From contig NW_024726235.1 of the NCBI RefSeq assembly GCF_018991925.1, forward strand, positions 7,471,639-7,535,638: 64,000 nt of DNA, given 5' to 3'. Every line of letters begins with the position of its first letter. Within the stretch, counting starts at the first letter, position 1. The translations under genes and the position numbers were made by a program. Below, piece by piece: positions 26,060 through 38,361 of the stretch. A model generated the notes under the pieces. It searched no databases. It had not been told where the DNA came from and saw nothing but the letters and a program-made list of their open reading frames with translations. This stretch comes from Homarus americanus (Eukaryota > Arthropoda > Malacostraca > Decapoda > Nephropidae).

Positions 26060-27300
26060 CAGTAGGATCTCAAGTTTTGCCACTAATTGGTATGGGTTTT
26101 AGCGTCGCAAAATTTAAAATCGCAAAACGAGTGATGTTGAAATACATGTGTACTGTATATGCCTAATCGGTTCCGCAGTGTCACCCGAACCCCACTATAA
26201 TGACCTACAACCCACCCAGAAAATGACATTGCTGGCATGTATTCATACATATTTATAATGTACATATTGTTAATAACAATATTTATATATTCATACTGTA
26301 GAATAACTTACCTCGGTGGAGTCAGTGAAATGCTTGACAGGGCTGGTTGATGGGTTCTGAGGCAGGGAGGGCTGGTTACTGAATTCTTGCTGCTCCCTCC
26401 TCTATACCTTCTCTAACCTCAGCATCAAATCCCTTAAAGTCTTCGTTATACCCGAGTATAACTACTCTAGCCTACACAAATAACCTGAAGTAGGCCCTCA
26501 GGACTTAATTGGCTTCAGGCTCACGAGACCCTTAATCCGGCCTTGCTCGGTGAAATACCTTGGACTAACTCTTGTCTTTTCTTTGTCTAAAAAATTAATT
26601 GTAGATAATATAGTAAGTAAAACTAATGCTAGGATTAACAATTTGTTTCTAGAAATGTCATATGTCTCAGCTGATGCCCATAGAAACCTTTCCTTGGTAA
26701 TGTACTCATACAATGTCAACTTAGACTATTCCTGATCATCATTGCACTCTGCCTTAGCGCAGAAGCTAAATGCCAAACTACAAATTATTGAAAACAACTC
26801 GGCGAGGTTTATTCTTGAATGCAAGAGATCACATTGGACTTAAAGTCTTACAATCACTGAAAATGTCAAGTGTGGCAGATAGAGCGAAGCAACTTTAGTC
26901 TGAATCACATTTATAGGATATTCAATGGACTGTGCCCAGACTATTTAACACCAAATTTTGTAGGGATTAGGGATATGAACTGGCAACATAATTTTGTGGT
27001 ATACAGTACTGTACCTGGTGTTTGCAGTCAAGCAAAAAACACCTTCACAGCTATAAAACACTGAAACAAGTTACCAAACTACATCAAAACCGGTAATAGT
27101 ATAAAACAATTCATAGCTAAAAGTAAAAAATACATAATAGATGAAGCTGTTTCTGTATTAACCACAAAATATTATATTGAAGTGATCTGCCAACCTAGGT
27201 TAGTCCAAGCGCAATGTAATGTTTGTCGAATTTATCAGAAAACTTCCACCATTACTCCTGTAGGCATACTATTACCAAGTTTAAGTAAAAGATCCTACTG
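26060..27300 (+). mobile_element. TIR-bounded segment (CAGTAGGATCT ends) containing a LINE tail
   Basis: The left end is TA-CAGTAGGATCTCAAGTTTTG. The right end is the inverse of CAGTAGGATCTTTTACTTAA plus TA. The first 11 bases are identical and the rest diverges. The enclosed 26550-27250 segment is a LINE fragment. The right end may therefore be a short remnant, and the element call is tentative. Confidence 0.45.
26550..27250 (+). pseudogene. Truncated non-LTR RT C-terminus
   Basis: Broken + strand frames contain MKYLGLTLVFSLSKK then IDNIVSKTNARINN-like sequence (26550-26645), SYVSADAHRNLSLVMYS, and after frame changes NHIYRIFNGLCPDYLTPNFV (about 26900-26960) and a LPNYIKTGNSIKQF tail (about 27072-27115). 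This is the thumb and C-terminal part of a jockey-group reverse transcriptase. It is 5'-truncated and frameshifted. Confidence 0.75.
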
Positions 27301-27409
27301 TAAATAATTATCTGATGGCTCTGTCATCTATTTATCATTAAGTCCATACAGTATAACTATTTATACTGTATCCTCAAACCTTACAGAAGTAAAACACAAG
27401 GGACAGACT

Positions 27410-28860
27410 GATGACAGGAGGCTACATCACCACCACCAGATGACAGAGGCTACATCACCACCACCAGATGACAGAGGCTACATCACCACCACCAGATGAC
27501 AGGAGGCTACATCACCACCACCAGATGATAGAGGCTACATCACCACCACCAGATGACAGAGGCTACATCACCACCACTAAATGACAGAGGCTACATCACC
27601 ACCACCAGATGACAGGAGGCTACATCACCACCACCAGATGATAGAGGCTACATCACCACCACCAGATGACAGAGGCTACACCACCACTAAATGACAGAGG
27701 CTACATCACCACCACCAGATGACATCACCACCACCAGATGACAGAGGCTACATCACCACCACCAGACAACACCAGATGACAAGCTACATCACCACCACCA
27801 GAGAACACCAGATGACAGAACCTACATCACCACCACCCAGACAACACCAGATGACAGATGCTACATCACCACCACCAGACAACACCAGATGGCAGAGGCT
27901 ACATCACCACCACCAGATGACAGATGCTACATCACCACCACCAGACAACACCAGACGACAGAGGCTGCCTCACCACCACCAGACAACACCAGATGACAGA
28001 GGCTACATCACCACCACCAGATGACAGATGCTACATCACCACCACCAGACAACACCAGACGACAGAGGCTGCCTCACCACCACCAGACAACACCAGATGA
28101 CAGAGGCTACATCACCACCACCAGATGACCACCACCACCAGACAACACCAGATGACAGAGGCTACCTCACTACCAGACAAGACCAGATGACAGAGGCTAC
28201 ATCACCACCACCAGCCAACACCAGATGACAGATGCTACATCACCACCACCAGACAACACCAGATGACCTACGTCACCACTACCAGACAACACCAGATGAC
28301 AGAGGCTACATCACCACCACCAGACAACACCAGATGACAGAGGCTACATCACCACCACCAGACAACACCAGGTGACAGAGGCTACATCACCACCACCAGC
28401 CAACACCAGATGACAGAGGCTACATCACCACCACCAGACAACACCAGATAACAGATGCTACATCACCACCACCAGACAACACCAGGTGACAGAGGCTACA
28501 TCACCACTACCAGACAACACCAGGTGACAGAGGCTACATCACCACCACCAGCCAACACCAGATGACAGAGGCTACACCACCACCACCAGACAATACCAGA
28601 TGACAGAGGCTACACCACCACCACCAGACAACACCAGGTGACAGAGGCTACATCACCACCACCAGCCAACACCAGATGACAGAGGCTACACCACCACCAC
28701 CAGACAACACCAGATAACAGATGCTACATCACCACCACCAGACAACACCAGGTGACAGAGGCTACATCACCACTACCAGACAACACCAGATGACAGAGGC
28801 TACATCACCACCACCGGACAACACCAGATGACAGGAAGCTACATCATCACCACCAGAGAA
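27410..28860. repeat. Minisatellite, CA-rich on + strand (GGCTACATCACCACCACCAG type)
   Basis: About 1.45 kb of tandem units built from GAGGCTACATCACCACCACC followed by AGATGACA (28 bp). A longer variant inserts AGACAACACC (38 bp). The two unit lengths are intermixed in changing order. The 28 and 38 bp periods are not multiples of three, so no repeat-length protein is encoded. Confidence 0.95.
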
Positions 28861-28904
28861 CACCAAAAAGTGATTGAAAAAACTCCAAATAGATGCTGAT
28901 ATTG

Positions 28905-31900
28905 TTATTGGTAAGTGTGGTATTGGGGGTGGGTGGTAGTGGTAGGAATGTCAGTGTGGTGGTGGTTGTGGTTCTGATGGTGATGTGGTGGCAGTGGGGG
29001 TGGGTGGTAGTCGTGGGAGTGGCAGTGTGGTAGTAGTAGTGGTGGTGGTTGTTGTGGTGCTGATGATGGTGGTGAGGTGGTAGTAATGGTGGGGTGGGTG
29101 GTAGTGGTGGGGGTGGCGGTGTGGTGGTGGTAGGGTGAGTGGTATGGTGGCAGTGTGGTAGTGGTTGTGGTGCTGATGGTGGTGTGGTGGCAGTGTAGTA
29201 TTGGTGGTGGTTGTGGTGATGATGGTGGTGTGGTAGTGGTGATGGTTGTGGTGCTGATGGTGGTGTGGTGCTGACGGTGGTTGTGGTGCTGACGGTGGTA
29301 GTGGTGGTGGTTGTGGTGCTGACGGTGGTGTGGTGGTTGTGGTGCTGTGGTGTGGTGGTTGTGGTGCTGATGGGTGGTAGTGGTGATGGTGCTGATGGTG
29401 GTGTGGTGGTGGTTGTGGTGCTGATGGTGGTGTGGTAGTGTAGTAGTGGTGGTGGTTGTGGTGCTTATGGTGGTGTGGTGGCAGTGAGGTAGTGGTGGTT
29501 GTGGTGCTGATGGTGGTGGTAGTGGTGGTGTGGTGCTGATGGTGGTGTAGTGGCAGTGTGGTGGTGGTGGGGATGGCGGTATGGTAGTGGTAGGGTGGGT
29601 GGTAGTGGTGGTGATGGTTGTGGTACCGATGTTGGTGTGGTGGCAGAATGGTGGTGGGAGTGGCAGAGCGGTGGTGGTTGTGGTGCTGATGGTGGTGTGT
29701 TGGTAGTGTGTTAGTGGACGTGGTGATGATGGTGGTATGGTGGTAGTGGTGGTGCTGATGGTGGTGTGGTGGTAGTGGTTGTGGTGATGATGGTGGTAGT
29801 GGTGGTGCTGATGGTGGTGTGGTGGTAGTTTGGTAGTGGTGGTGGTGGTGGTGGTTGTGGTGATGATGGTGGTATGGTGGTAGTGGTGGTGTGAATCATC
29901 TGTGGTGGTGGTGGTGGTTGGTGGTGGGGTGGTGTGGTGGGTTGTTGATTGAGATTGTGGTGATTGGTGGTGGTGGTGGTGAGGTGGAGTGGTGTGGTGG
30001 GTGGTGGGGTGGGGTGACTGGTGGGGTGGTGGTGGTGTGGTGTGGTGGGTGGTGGTGGTGGTGATGTGGTTCATGGTGTGGTGACGGTGTGTGCGGTTTG
30101 GTGGTGGTGGTGGGGTGGGGTGGAGTGTGGGTGTGTGTGGATTGAAGTTGGTGGGTGGTGGTGGGGTGTGGTGGTGGTTGGTGGTGCTGACGGTCAGTGG
30201 GGGTGATGGTGGCGTGGGTGCAGTGGTGGTGGTCAGTGGTGGTGTGTGAGCTGTTGGTGATGGTGGTGATGGTGGTGGTTGTGATGGTGGGCATTGGTGG
30301 TGAGTGCCAGTGGTGAAGATTGATGGTGTGGTGGTGGTGTGGTGATGGTGGTGTTGGGGTGGGTGGTGGGGGTGGCAGGATGGTGGTGGTGTTGATGGTG
30401 GGGTGGTGGTGTGGGTGGTGGTGGTGGTGGGGTGGTGTGGTGGGTGTGGGTGGTGGTTGGGGTGGGGGTGAAGGTGGTGGGTGGTGGTGGTGTGTGGGTG
30501 GGGTGGTGGGGTTGGGGTGGTAGTGATGGTGGTGATGGGTGGTGATGGGTGTGGTGAGTGATGGTGGTGAGATGGGGTGTGATCAGGTGGTGTGGTGATG
30601 GTGAGTGTTGTGGTGGTGGTGAGTGTTGGTGGTGATGGTGGTGTTGGTGGTGGTGAGTGGTGAGTGTTGGTGGTGGTGGTTGGTGGTGGTGGTGAGGTGT
30701 TGGTGGTGATGGTGAATGTTGGTGGTGGTGGTTGGTGGTGGTGGTGAGTGTTTGGTGATGGTGAGTGTTGGTGGTGGTGGCGGTGGTGTTGGTGGCGATG
30801 AGTGGTGAGTGTTGGTGGTGGTGGTTGGTGGTGGTGAGTGGTGGTGGTGAGTGGTGGTGATGGTGGTGGTGGTGATGGTGAGTGGTGGTGATGGTGAGTG
30901 GTGGTGATGGTGAGTGTTGGTGGTGAGTGGTGGTAATGATGGTGGTGATGGTGATGGCGGTGGTGATGGTGATGGCGGTGTTGGTGGTAATGATGGTGGT
31001 GGTGTGGGTGGGTGGTGGTGGGTGTGGTGTGGTGGTGGTGGTGGTGGAGTGGTGGTGGTTGTGGGGTGTGGTGGTGGTAGTGTTGGTGGTGATGGTGGTG
31101 GTGTTGGTGGTGATGGTGTTGGTGTTGGTGGTGATGAGGTGGTGTGGTGGTGGTGTGTGGTGGTGAGTGTGGTGGTGGTGATGGGTGTTGGTGGTGATGG
31201 GTGGTGGTGTGTTGGTGGTGATGGTGGTGTTGGTGGTGGTGAGTGTTGGTGGTGATGGTGAGTGGTGGTGGTGGTGAGTGTTGGTGGTGGTAATGATGGT
31301 GTTGGTGATGGTGGTGGTGGTGGTGGTGGTGGTGGTGGTGAGTGTTGGTGGTGAGTGTTGGTGTGAGGTGGTGGTGGTGGATGGTGGTGTGGTGGTGATG
31401 GTGAGTGTGTTGGTGGTGGTGTGTGGTGTGGTGGTGGTGGTGGTGTGTGTTGATGGTGATGGTGGTGGTGATGGTGGTGGTGGTGATGGTGGTGAGTGGT
31501 GGTGGTGGTAATGATGGTGTGAGGTGGTGATGGTGGTGGTGGTAATGATGGTGGAGTGGTAGTGTGTTGGTGGTGTGGTGTTGGTGGTGGTGGTGTGGTG
31601 ATGGTGTTGGTGGTGATGGAGTGTTGGTGGTGATGGTGGTGGTGGTAATGATGGTGGTGATGGTGGTGGTGAGTGTTGGTGGTGATGGTGGTGGTGTTGG
31701 TGGTGGTGATGAGTGTTGGTGGTGATGGTGAGTGATGGTGAGTGTTGGTGGTGATGGTGAGTGTTGGTGGTGGTGGTGTTGGTGGTGATGGTGGTGGTGG
31801 TGGTGGTGAGTGTTGGTGGTGGTAATGATGGTGTTGGTGGTGATGGTGGTGGTTGGTGGTGGTGGTGGTGGTGGTGGTGGTGGTGGTGAGTGTTGGTGGT

Positions 31901-32262
31901 GGTGTTGGTGTTGGTGGTGGTGGTGGTAATGATGGTGTTGGTGGTGATGGTGAGTGTTGTTGGTGGTGGTGGTGTTGGTGTTGGTGGTGGTGGTGGTAAT
32001 GATGAGTGTTGATGGTGATGGTGAGTGGTGATGGTGGTAATGATGATTGTTGGTGATGATGGTGAGCGTTGTTGGTGGTGGTGAGTGTTGATGGTGGTGG
32101 TGGTAATGATGAGTGTTGGTGGTGATGGTGAGTGATGGTGAGTGTTGGTGGTGGTGGTAATGATGAGTGTTGGTGGTGATGGTGAGTGATGGTGAGTGTT
32201 GGTGGTGATGGTGAGTGGTGGTAATGATGAGTGTTGATGGTGGTGATGGTGACCCACGTGGG
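28905..32262. repeat. GT-skewed compound satellite (GGTGGTGATGGTG type), 3.4 kb
   Basis: The + strand is almost only G and T with occasional A, and rare C in the first kilobase. The first part (28905-29900) has units around TGTGGTGCTGATGGTGGTG. The later part (30600-32260) is built from GGTGGTGATGGTGAGTGTTG. The His/Thr/Pro frames on the minus strand and Gly/Val/Trp frames on the + strand are consequences of this composition, not genes. Confidence 0.95.
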
Positions 32263-33722
32263 CATGGTATGGGTGATATCTTTCCCCTTCTGCCACGACC
32301 AAGCTGTGAGTTATTGGTGTTATTTTCTTCTTGTCAACCTAATAATACAGTACAGTACAGTACAACCTCTTCAAGAAGCAACTCCATTTTATGACTGTGC
32401 ACCAACCAACGTGACAACAATACAAACTAAGTGAAGATATTGACTACATCACCCCTAAATACTCATCCACTTATCTCAAAAAAAAAAATACTTACATTTA
32501 ATGTTATCCTCATGTCCGTCGAGTAATGAATAACGAGGAGGCTTGCGGTGGGGTCGAGAATTTCCATAAAATTTCCTTAACAGGAGGGAAGCTATACCCC
32601 ATCCTAGCAGTGCTGAGACAAGCACTACAAGGCACATTGTCACAAATACATAGACAACGCTCCAATCTGAAAATGAATTTCAGACTACAGTACAGTATAG
32701 TCTTAATATAATTCAGTCAAAAGATTATAAGGGTTTCCTCGTAACTTGTGATCTATGATTTATTGTGAGTTTGGTATTGACCCTTTCGCTGGCCGCTCGT
32801 GTAGTCGAAGGGCCAATTGCAAGAACTTCCGTGGTGTACACGATGCTGTGTTATCCCCATGGTCGCTTTACAAGAAGCACTCAGGGCTTAAAAACAAAAC
32901 TGTGCGATTCATTATTGGAATGTGGGAGATTTCCGTGGCACTATCACCCCCCCCACCCCACCCCCCCTGATGACCACTACGATGTAACTACATTTTGAAA
33001 CCTAAAGAAAAGAAATAGAGTTATATGTACATAAATTGTAGAAATCTGCAAAGGAATAATATTTTTTATAAGATATCATCCTTATGGAACAGCATATGAA
33101 GAATTTTATTGTTCTTTTTAAAAGAATTCCATATTTGTGTGGGATCATCCGCCGGCCACTACTTGCCTTATCACTGCTTATATCCCCCAAATTCTTCTAA
33201 CCATCATTAAAGGTGAGCCTTTAAAATAGCTAATCCAAATAATTTATGTGTAGGAATGTATGAAAATCAAATAAAGCTAAAAAAAAGTCGTAAGTAGTCT
33301 AATTTGAGAGCGGTAACAGCAGCACCATCAGGGATGGTAAATGACGTCCCTTATCAGAAATAATATCGACCCAATTTTCGGAATGAGCGTAATTAATAAT
33401 CGTCCAACACTACCAAAATATATATTGCATTAGTATAAATATTTAGTTGCCTAAATTTAATATTTTAACAAGTCCAAATATGCCAGGTGACCTGTACCAG
33501 GGTAGTTCCCAGGCCCTAACACATTTGGCAGTTTATATTCATGTGATTTTTTCATGTTTATGTTTTCATTATAGATGGCAAATATCAAGGATTTCCATAT
33601 GTTTAATGGCAATGTTGATATACAGTACTGCACGCAGCCATTCTATATTTTGTCTACAAGTATGGTAGAATCAGTGTGAATACATTTGCCTTGTATGTCC
33701 ATAATTTCAGCAAAAATGAATA
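32263..33722. other. No supported gene
   Basis: Unique sequence between the satellite and the transposon cluster. Short frames at 32755-32998 and 33447-33668 resemble nothing I recognise. Confidence 0.4.
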
Positions 33723-33935
33723 CAGTAATACCCCACTTTACGCAGTTTCACTTTCCGCGATTTCGCATTTATGCGGTATCTCGCCAGAACCGGACTTTCA
33801 CTTTATGTGATGCATCTACCCATATATGCGCAGAGTGTCTGGCGCGACTCTATTTTTAGATTCGACCCTCCCGCCTTCTCCCGCTTGGGCAAGCCGCGCG
33901 GTAAGGTTGCGCAGTGGATGTCTCTGTTGCGTTAT

Positions 33936-34030
33936 CAGTGACGTTATATGACGTATCGGACTGTGATTGGGCTATGCATCCTTACCTCCCTTCGCTGCTA
34001 GCTGTGATTGGTTTAAAGTAATATAACGTG
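33936..34030 (+). promoter_or_regulatory. Transposon promoter region (CRE-like pair, two inverted CCAAT boxes)
   Basis: GTGACGTTATATGACGTATC (33939-33958) holds two ACGT cores. ATTGG, the inverted CCAAT box, follows at 33966-33970 and 34007-34011, about 120-165 bases before the transposase ATG. The same arrangement is kept in the deletion derivative at 60490-60585, which argues for function in the element. Confidence 0.5.
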
Positions 34031-34129
34031 TCCACCCGTGGGAGGGAGGAAAGACGACGCTTGACCTAGCCGCGTCAGTTTCATCCCTCCAGGCCACACC
34101 GTGTAAACCAGCATCCATTGTTCTGTAAA

Positions 34130-35905
34130 ATGGCTTCCGCCGGACCACCGCCCCCAGAGAAAAACCTTGAGTTGCCTGGACCCAGCCGCCCTAAGCCAAA
34201 GAAGATATGACGTTCCCTAAGCTACGAAGTGAAATACAAGATCATTCAAGATTTGGAGAAAGGAACAAGTCAAGCTGATCCCGCGCGCCAGCATGGAGTC
34301 AACGAATCTACGATTCGTACTATTAAGAAGGATGCAGCCAAGATCAAAGAACACATGACAATCACAAAGTCTGCAGGTGCTTCAATGATCAAGTATTGCC
34401 AGAACAAGGTGCTGCTAAAGGTTGAAAATTTGCTGGCGAGTTACTTGATTCGTCAGGCGCGACGCAACATGGCGGTGGACATGCGATCCGTTCAAGAGTA
34501 CGCCCGTGAACTGTACGCAGCAGTGTCACGTGAGATGGGAATTGCAGAGCCCAAACCCTTCAATGCTTCCACGGGTTGGCTGCATAGGTTTAAGAAGAGG
34601 AACAAGATCACCAACATCAACATTGGTGGTGAAGAAGCGAGTGCTGACCGTGTGGTGGCTAGAGATTTTCCTCCGTTCTTACGTGAGGTTATGGAGGAAG
34701 GACAGTACACCGACGACCAGGTGTTCAACATGGACGAATCCGGTCTATTTTGGAAAAAGCTGCCTCGCAAAACCTTCGTTGTCCAGTCTGCTCAGCAAGA
34801 TTCGGGGCCGGAAGTTGCAGAAGGAGCACATCACCGTCCTCTTTACCACCAATGCCTCTGGTACCTGTATCAGTGATCCACACAGCCCGCAAGCCGCAAT
34901 GCCTACAAGAACGTGGACATGAGCAAGATTAATGTCCACTGGCTGACCTCACGTAAGGCGTGGATGTTCTCTGCTCTGTCACTCCTGGTTTGATGACTGT
35001 TTCGTTCCCGACGCGAAGAAATTCTGTGAGCAACATAATGTTCCATTCAACATTCTGTTGCTTCTTGACAACGCACCAGGACACTCGCCACTACTTATGG
35101 ATCGTCACCCCAACGTAAAAGTGGTCTTCCTTCCTCCGAACACTACGACATTAATCCAGCCCATGGACCAGGAATTAATCTGCAATGTGAAAGCTGCATC
35201 CTCTGCAAAGAAGTTTAAGCTCCTGAACGACTGTACCAACACCAAGGATGAGTTGCGTAAGCTGGGTGACACTGATAGCGAGAGCAAAAGCGACGAGAAT
35301 GAGGACAAGGAACAAGAGGTGGTGACTCAAGAAGTTCTCGTCAAACAGTTTTCGAAAAATTTAACGTCAAACAAGCTGTGGACTTCTTGGTGGAGGCATG
35401 GGATCAGCTGTCTGTAGCTACGATTCGTCACGCATGGAGGCATGTGTTGCATGGTATCCAAGGTGAGAGGCGGAGTCAACCTGTGACTGGTGAGGTTCAG
35501 TCTGTTACAGTGGCATTGGACCTTGAAAGAGAAGCTGCACACAGTATTACAGCTGAAGGCTTTTCCGGGACCACCAACGAAGACATCCTGGAGGTAATCA
35601 GAGATCCTGAAATGACTGCAGTCGAGATGTTGGAAGATGATCACGTCAGTGAAGAGGCAGGTGGTGTGTCAACCCCAGAAGAACACAAGTTAACGCATAG
35701 TAATGTTAAGGGTGCCATCGAGTGTCCAGAGAAATTGAAGCTCTTCCTTTCCAACGACCATGACGATGACCACTATGAAGTCTTCCATACCTGGCTGGTG
35801 CAGGCTATGGAGCCGTACATCAAGGTGTATCAAGACAACATCAACACTAGCCGTCAAAAAAGCATTACCGAGTTCTTCGCCTGCAACCCACCACAGCCAG
35901 CCTGA
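34130..35905 (+). pseudogene. Pogo/Tigger transposase, inactivated
   Basis: The start is ATG at 34130 (MASAGPPPPEKN...). Codon 27 is TGA (34208-34210) where the reading frame otherwise continues. Next comes a psq/CENP-B N-terminal HTH (YEVKYKIIQDLEKGTSQADP... STIRTIKKD), then a second CENP-B-type HTH (LLASYLIRQARRNM... GWLHRFKKRNKI). The DDD catalytic region follows: first Asp in FNMDESGLFW (about 34733), second in LLLDNAPGHS (35067-35069), third in QPMDQEL (35166-35168). Four or so frame changes fall near 34.8, 34.88, 34.98 and 35.35 kb. The last frame ends SITEFFACNPPQPA-stop at 35905. The protein would cut and paste the element at TA sites; this copy cannot make it whole. Confidence 0.9.
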
Positions 35906-36656
35906 GCCAGTGACGGTGACTTTGAGGGATTTGTCAGGGAGGCCCTGACAACTCTGGCAGATAGTGATGGTGATTCACCTAGTGATGGTGATTCACCTGA
36001 GGGCCAGTAATCTACCCTCTGCCTCGGAACCAGCCTCCATCCCCGTATGCCGACCCATCTCTTCTACTAACGTAAGTGTTAAACCTAACCTTTATTTTTC
36101 CTAACTTAACCTTTATTTTTCCTAACCTAACCTCTTCTATATTAATTGTGTGTGCATACCATCATAAAGTTAAGATAATATTTTTACTACAACATAGTTA
36201 TGTGTCGTCAAAAAGTGGAGTTTGGGGGTCGGGCCAGTCTCTATTGGAATTAATCCCATATGTTCTGTTGTTCACTTTACGCGTTTTTCACTTTCCGCGG
36301 TACCCAATGGGTTCAATTGACCGCGTAAATCGGGGTACTACTGTAATGTCTTCCAAAATAAAAGAAATTGATGGTATTATAATCTTTTCGGTCATCCAGG
36401 GAATTTATAGGATTTTAAGTTGACCAATTTTTTTCCAGTTAGGTTAAGTTAGGCAGGTTAGGTTAAAATTTTGATGTAGAACATTAATCCTTAGGCCCCG
36501 GGTGACGTTCCAGAAAGCGCGCCTATTCCCGCTACTGTTTAAATGCCCAGTGCGGGTTATCAGGTTCCAGTGTGACTATTTGTCTGTCACGCCACACGCT
36601 CATTGTTTATCCATTTTATCATGTTGTATCAAAGCAATATTGCTAAAGGTAGTGTA

Positions 36657-37785
36657 CAGTATAGTCTCGATTTACGCGGATTTGGTTTACGCGTTTGGTC
36701 ATTTACGCGGCACCTTGCCAGACCGACAATTTTTATTTACGCGGTTCATTCCATCATTTACGTGGGAAGCGGCGAGGGCAGGGTGCGCACAAGGTCGCCC
36801 AGTCAAGAAAACATTACCGAGTTCTTCACCCGCCACCCACCACAGCCAGCCCAAGTCAGTGATAGTGAGGATATGAACTTTGAGGGGTTTGACAAAGAGG
36901 CCCTGCAAGCCTCTGTGGTGGATAGTGATACAGGTGAGGGCCACTAATCTGCTCTCTGCCTTGGAGCCAACCCCCCATCCCCATGTGCCCAGCCATCTCT
37001 TCTACTAACGTAAGTGTTAAAAAACCTAATATTATTGATATTTCTCTTAAATATTAATTGTGTGCGCACACCATCATAAAATTAAGATGTTATTTTTCCT
37101 ACAACGTACGTAACGTATTGTGTCTGGTGAAATATAATTTGTTTATTTACTGAAGATATTTGTTTTTAGCTCATAAAATTCATAGAAATTACCCGGCCAG
37201 AATATAATTTACATTGGTGGAATTCTTATAAGATAGTGATTAATTTGAATATAAACAAGCTAAAATTTGCATTAGGCATACAAATTTTAGATCTGATTTA
37301 AGAATTTTATTAGAGAGAGCAAAAATTTCATCTTTTATGCAAAATATATGACGTTTATATTCAAATTATTAGCTGTCTTGCAAGGAATCCAGCAATGTAA
37401 ATTATATTAACCTAACTATAATCTGAGGTATTATTTATTACTAAACCTAAATAACCTAGTCTTTTCCCCCAAACATTTCTCAGGGAGGGAGGAGAGCCAG
37501 CGAGTGTGGGAAGAAGGGGGGAGGGGGGAGTTGAGTCCATTATTTGAATGGACATTAACCAGCGACTGTATTTCTCTTAACTATTAATTGTGTGAGCATA
37601 CCATCATAAAATTAAGATGTTATTTTTACTACAACGTACGTATTGTGTCGGAAAAAGTGTAGTTTGGGGGTCGGCCCAGTCTCTATTTCAATTAATCCCA
37701 TATGTTCTGTTATTTCGTTTACGCGTTTTTCGGTTTCCGCGGACCTCCACGGGTTCAATTGACCGCATAAATCGAGACTATACTG
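36657..37785 (+). mobile_element. Family C deletion derivative 1 (CAGTATAGTCTCGATTTACG)
   Basis: TA-flanked, 1129 bp, with inverted ends of the same ACGCGG-rich type as 33723. It keeps a scrap of the transposase C-terminus (NITEFFTRHPPQPAQ, about 36808-36855) and no catalytic domain. The interior at 37190-37410 holds the hairpin module. Non-autonomous. Confidence 0.88.
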
Positions 37786-38361
37786 TAGTTTTATTATAGG
37801 GTAGTATTACTGTAAAACAATGCTATGATTATGTTATAAATGTATTTATTTGTGGAATTATTATTATTTATGCATTACTTGCTCTACCAAACACAAAGAC
37901 ATCCAGGCAGATTCGTGACTGACTGGTGAGTGTTGCCAAGCACTTTTTATGAAAAAATAAGCAAATTAAATATTCTAAATAAATTATTTATAGCAAATAA
38001 GTATTAAGATCAATAAATATATACATTATTGGCCACTTCGGTCACAATGGCAAGCAAAAAATAGCTGCTAAGTGCGGAGGGACCACGAGCGTCAGCTGTC
38101 AAACCAACACTGTCTGTCTCCTTATCTCTCCCCTCCCTCCCTCTGCACGGCCAAGGAAGTTTCAAGAGGTTCGATATATAGTTTTATGCTTACTTATTTT
38201 TCATTGTTTTATCATTTCAAAAGGTAAAATATTATTTTTGGAAAAGTTGATTTTTCTCGATTTACCCCGCCAAGGGGTTACTGCCACCAGCACCTAACCT
38301 GGAGCTTACATTATAAAAAAAAAAAAAAAAAAAAAACCAACTGAGCGTGTGTTGCATATCA

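Larger units (their letters stand above)
33723..36343 (+). mobile_element. Tigger/pogo-like DNA transposon, full length, family C reference copy
   Basis: TA-CAGTAATACCCCACTTTACG at the left and the inverse of CAGTAGTACCCCGATTTACG plus TA at the right; 2621 bp. It carries a promoter-like region (33936-34030) and a broken transposase (34130-35905). This size, TA target and CENP-B-like transposase fit the pogo/Tigger branch of Tc1/mariner. It is the only copy in the window with most of the transposase. Confidence 0.92.

Noticed and set aside
27719..28228. Repeats of TTTRQHQMT-like peptides
   Set aside because: Unit lengths of 28 and 38 bp shift frame from unit to unit, so no stable protein repeat is encoded.
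27410..28860. CRISPR-like array of regularly spaced repeats
   Set aside because: Units abut without unique spacers and vary in length; the context is eukaryotic, so it is a minisatellite.
28905..32302. Very long His/Thr/Pro frames (up to 689 aa) on the minus strand
   Set aside because: They follow from CAC/ACC/CCA composition of the satellite. All three frames are open, with no splice sites or conserved motif.
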